This document shows positions 63,649 through 64,000 of a stretch of 64,000 nt of DNA, piece after piece. Both the position numbers and the translations under genes were made by a program. The first letter of the stretch is position 1; every line of letters starts with the position of its first letter. The DNA lies in the NCBI RefSeq assembly GCF_900601905.1, contig NZ_UWFA01000131.1, positions 62,001 to 126,000 of the forward strand. Reading direction: 5' to 3'. The stretch is from Pseudomonas viridiflava. Its GTDB lineage: Bacteria; Pseudomonadota; Gammaproteobacteria; Pseudomonadales; Pseudomonadaceae. The notes below the pieces were generated by a model. The model ran no database searches and was not told where the DNA came from. It saw only the letters and a program-made list of their open reading frames with translations.

Positions 63649-64000
63649 TCAATAGTGCGTGCGCAGCTTGTCGCCCGCCGGGTTGACCGCTTCGCGCAGG
63701 AAGCCGTAGCCGGTACGCCGATCAAGCCGGAACAAGGTATTGGTGACGTAAACGTCGTCACGAATGCCCACCACCTCCACCACCTCGCTGACACAGCGCC
63801 GGCCATCCGGCAGGCGCGCCAGCTGGATCACCACGTCCAGCGCCGCGCAGATCATTTGCCGCAAGGTTTTCTCGGCAATCGCCCGACCGGTCAGGCCCAC
63901 CAGCGTTTCCAGCCGCAATAAAGCGTCCTGAGCATTGTTGGCGTGCACCGTACTCATCGAACCGTCGTGACCGGTGTTCATGGCGGTGAGCACGTCGAGC
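63649..64000 (-). CDS. tadA: Tad secretion ATPase TadA, C-terminal ~116 residues (5' end outside window)
   Basis: The frame is open to the right edge. The visible part contains TAMNTGHDGSMSTVHANNAQ, the His-box region of type II/IV secretion ATPases, followed by ALLRLETLVGLTGRAIAEKT and QMICAALDVVIQLARLPDGR. TadA/CpaF powers Flp pilus polymerisation. The Walker A and B motifs lie outside the window. Confidence 0.95.
   Translation of the reverse strand, partial: LDVLTAMNTGHDGSMSTVHANNAQDALLRLETLVGLTGRAIAEKTLRQMICAALDVVIQLARLPDGRRCVSEVVEVVGIRDDVYVTNTLFRLDRRTGYGFLREAVNPAGDKLRTHY

Overview
The window looks like a chromosome segment of a fluorescent-type Pseudomonas. The evidence is high GC, dense bacterial gene packing, many REP elements of the Pseudomonas type (cores such as GTGGGAGC..GCTTGCYCGCGA), and gene orders I recall from P. 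aeruginosa: morA-glyA, the cobW/ybdD/cstA run, the MapZ PilZ gene, radA, mscL and fpr, and at the right end a Tad/Flp pilus locus with the PprA/PprB two-component system. I see no rRNA, tRNA, CRISPR array, insertion sequence, integrase or prophage.

Layout. 1-6.8 kb: a Lon-like AAA protease (cut by the left edge), a DUF3015 protein, a DUF4105 envelope protein, a Gre-like factor and EttA. 7.2-20.8 kb: the c-di-GMP enzyme MorA, GlyA, a small AT-rich accessory gene bracketed by a duplicated glyA 3' end, CobW-YbdD-CstA, the PilZ adaptor MapZ, RadA, MscL and ferredoxin-NADP reductase. 21.2-27.2 kb: a 78-residue LuxR-type HTH protein, RlmG, the CioAB oxidase with a small DUF2474 subunit, and an MFS exporter. 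27.3-33.8 kb: a three-subunit molybdenum aldehyde oxidoreductase, a purine permease coupled to TrmA. 33.9-44.4 kb: a sugar-acid-type catabolic cluster (FAH-family enzyme, enolase-superfamily dehydratase, PdxA2-like dehydrogenase, amidohydrolase/lactonase, MFS permease, TctCBA importer, LysR regulator). 44.5-53.8 kb: housekeeping genes (YpfJ, secreted hydrolase, HAD phosphatase, TesB, GNAT, HDAC-like, TIGR03862 flavoprotein, MazG-like, CmoM, two DUF4136 lipoproteins). 54-64 kb: tadG, pprA, tadE, fppA, pprB, DUF3613, tadD, tadC, tadB and the 3' end of tadA.

Two observations stand out. (1) The three outward-facing promoters of the catabolic cluster carry the same 42-bp bipartite element: a T-N11-A LysR-type box, then a fixed 14-nt spacer, then TGAKTAGMCG, whose last six bases can serve as a -35 hexamer 17 bp from a candidate -10. 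This ties three transcription units, two transporters and four enzymes into one predicted LysR regulon for an unidentified substrate. (2) The last ~112 bp of glyA plus its terminator is present twice, about 93% identical by eye over the aligned core, flanking a 768-bp AT-rich cassette that holds one unrecognised 189-residue protein behind two palindromes. It looks like a cargo cassette that inserted at the glyA 3' end and restored it.
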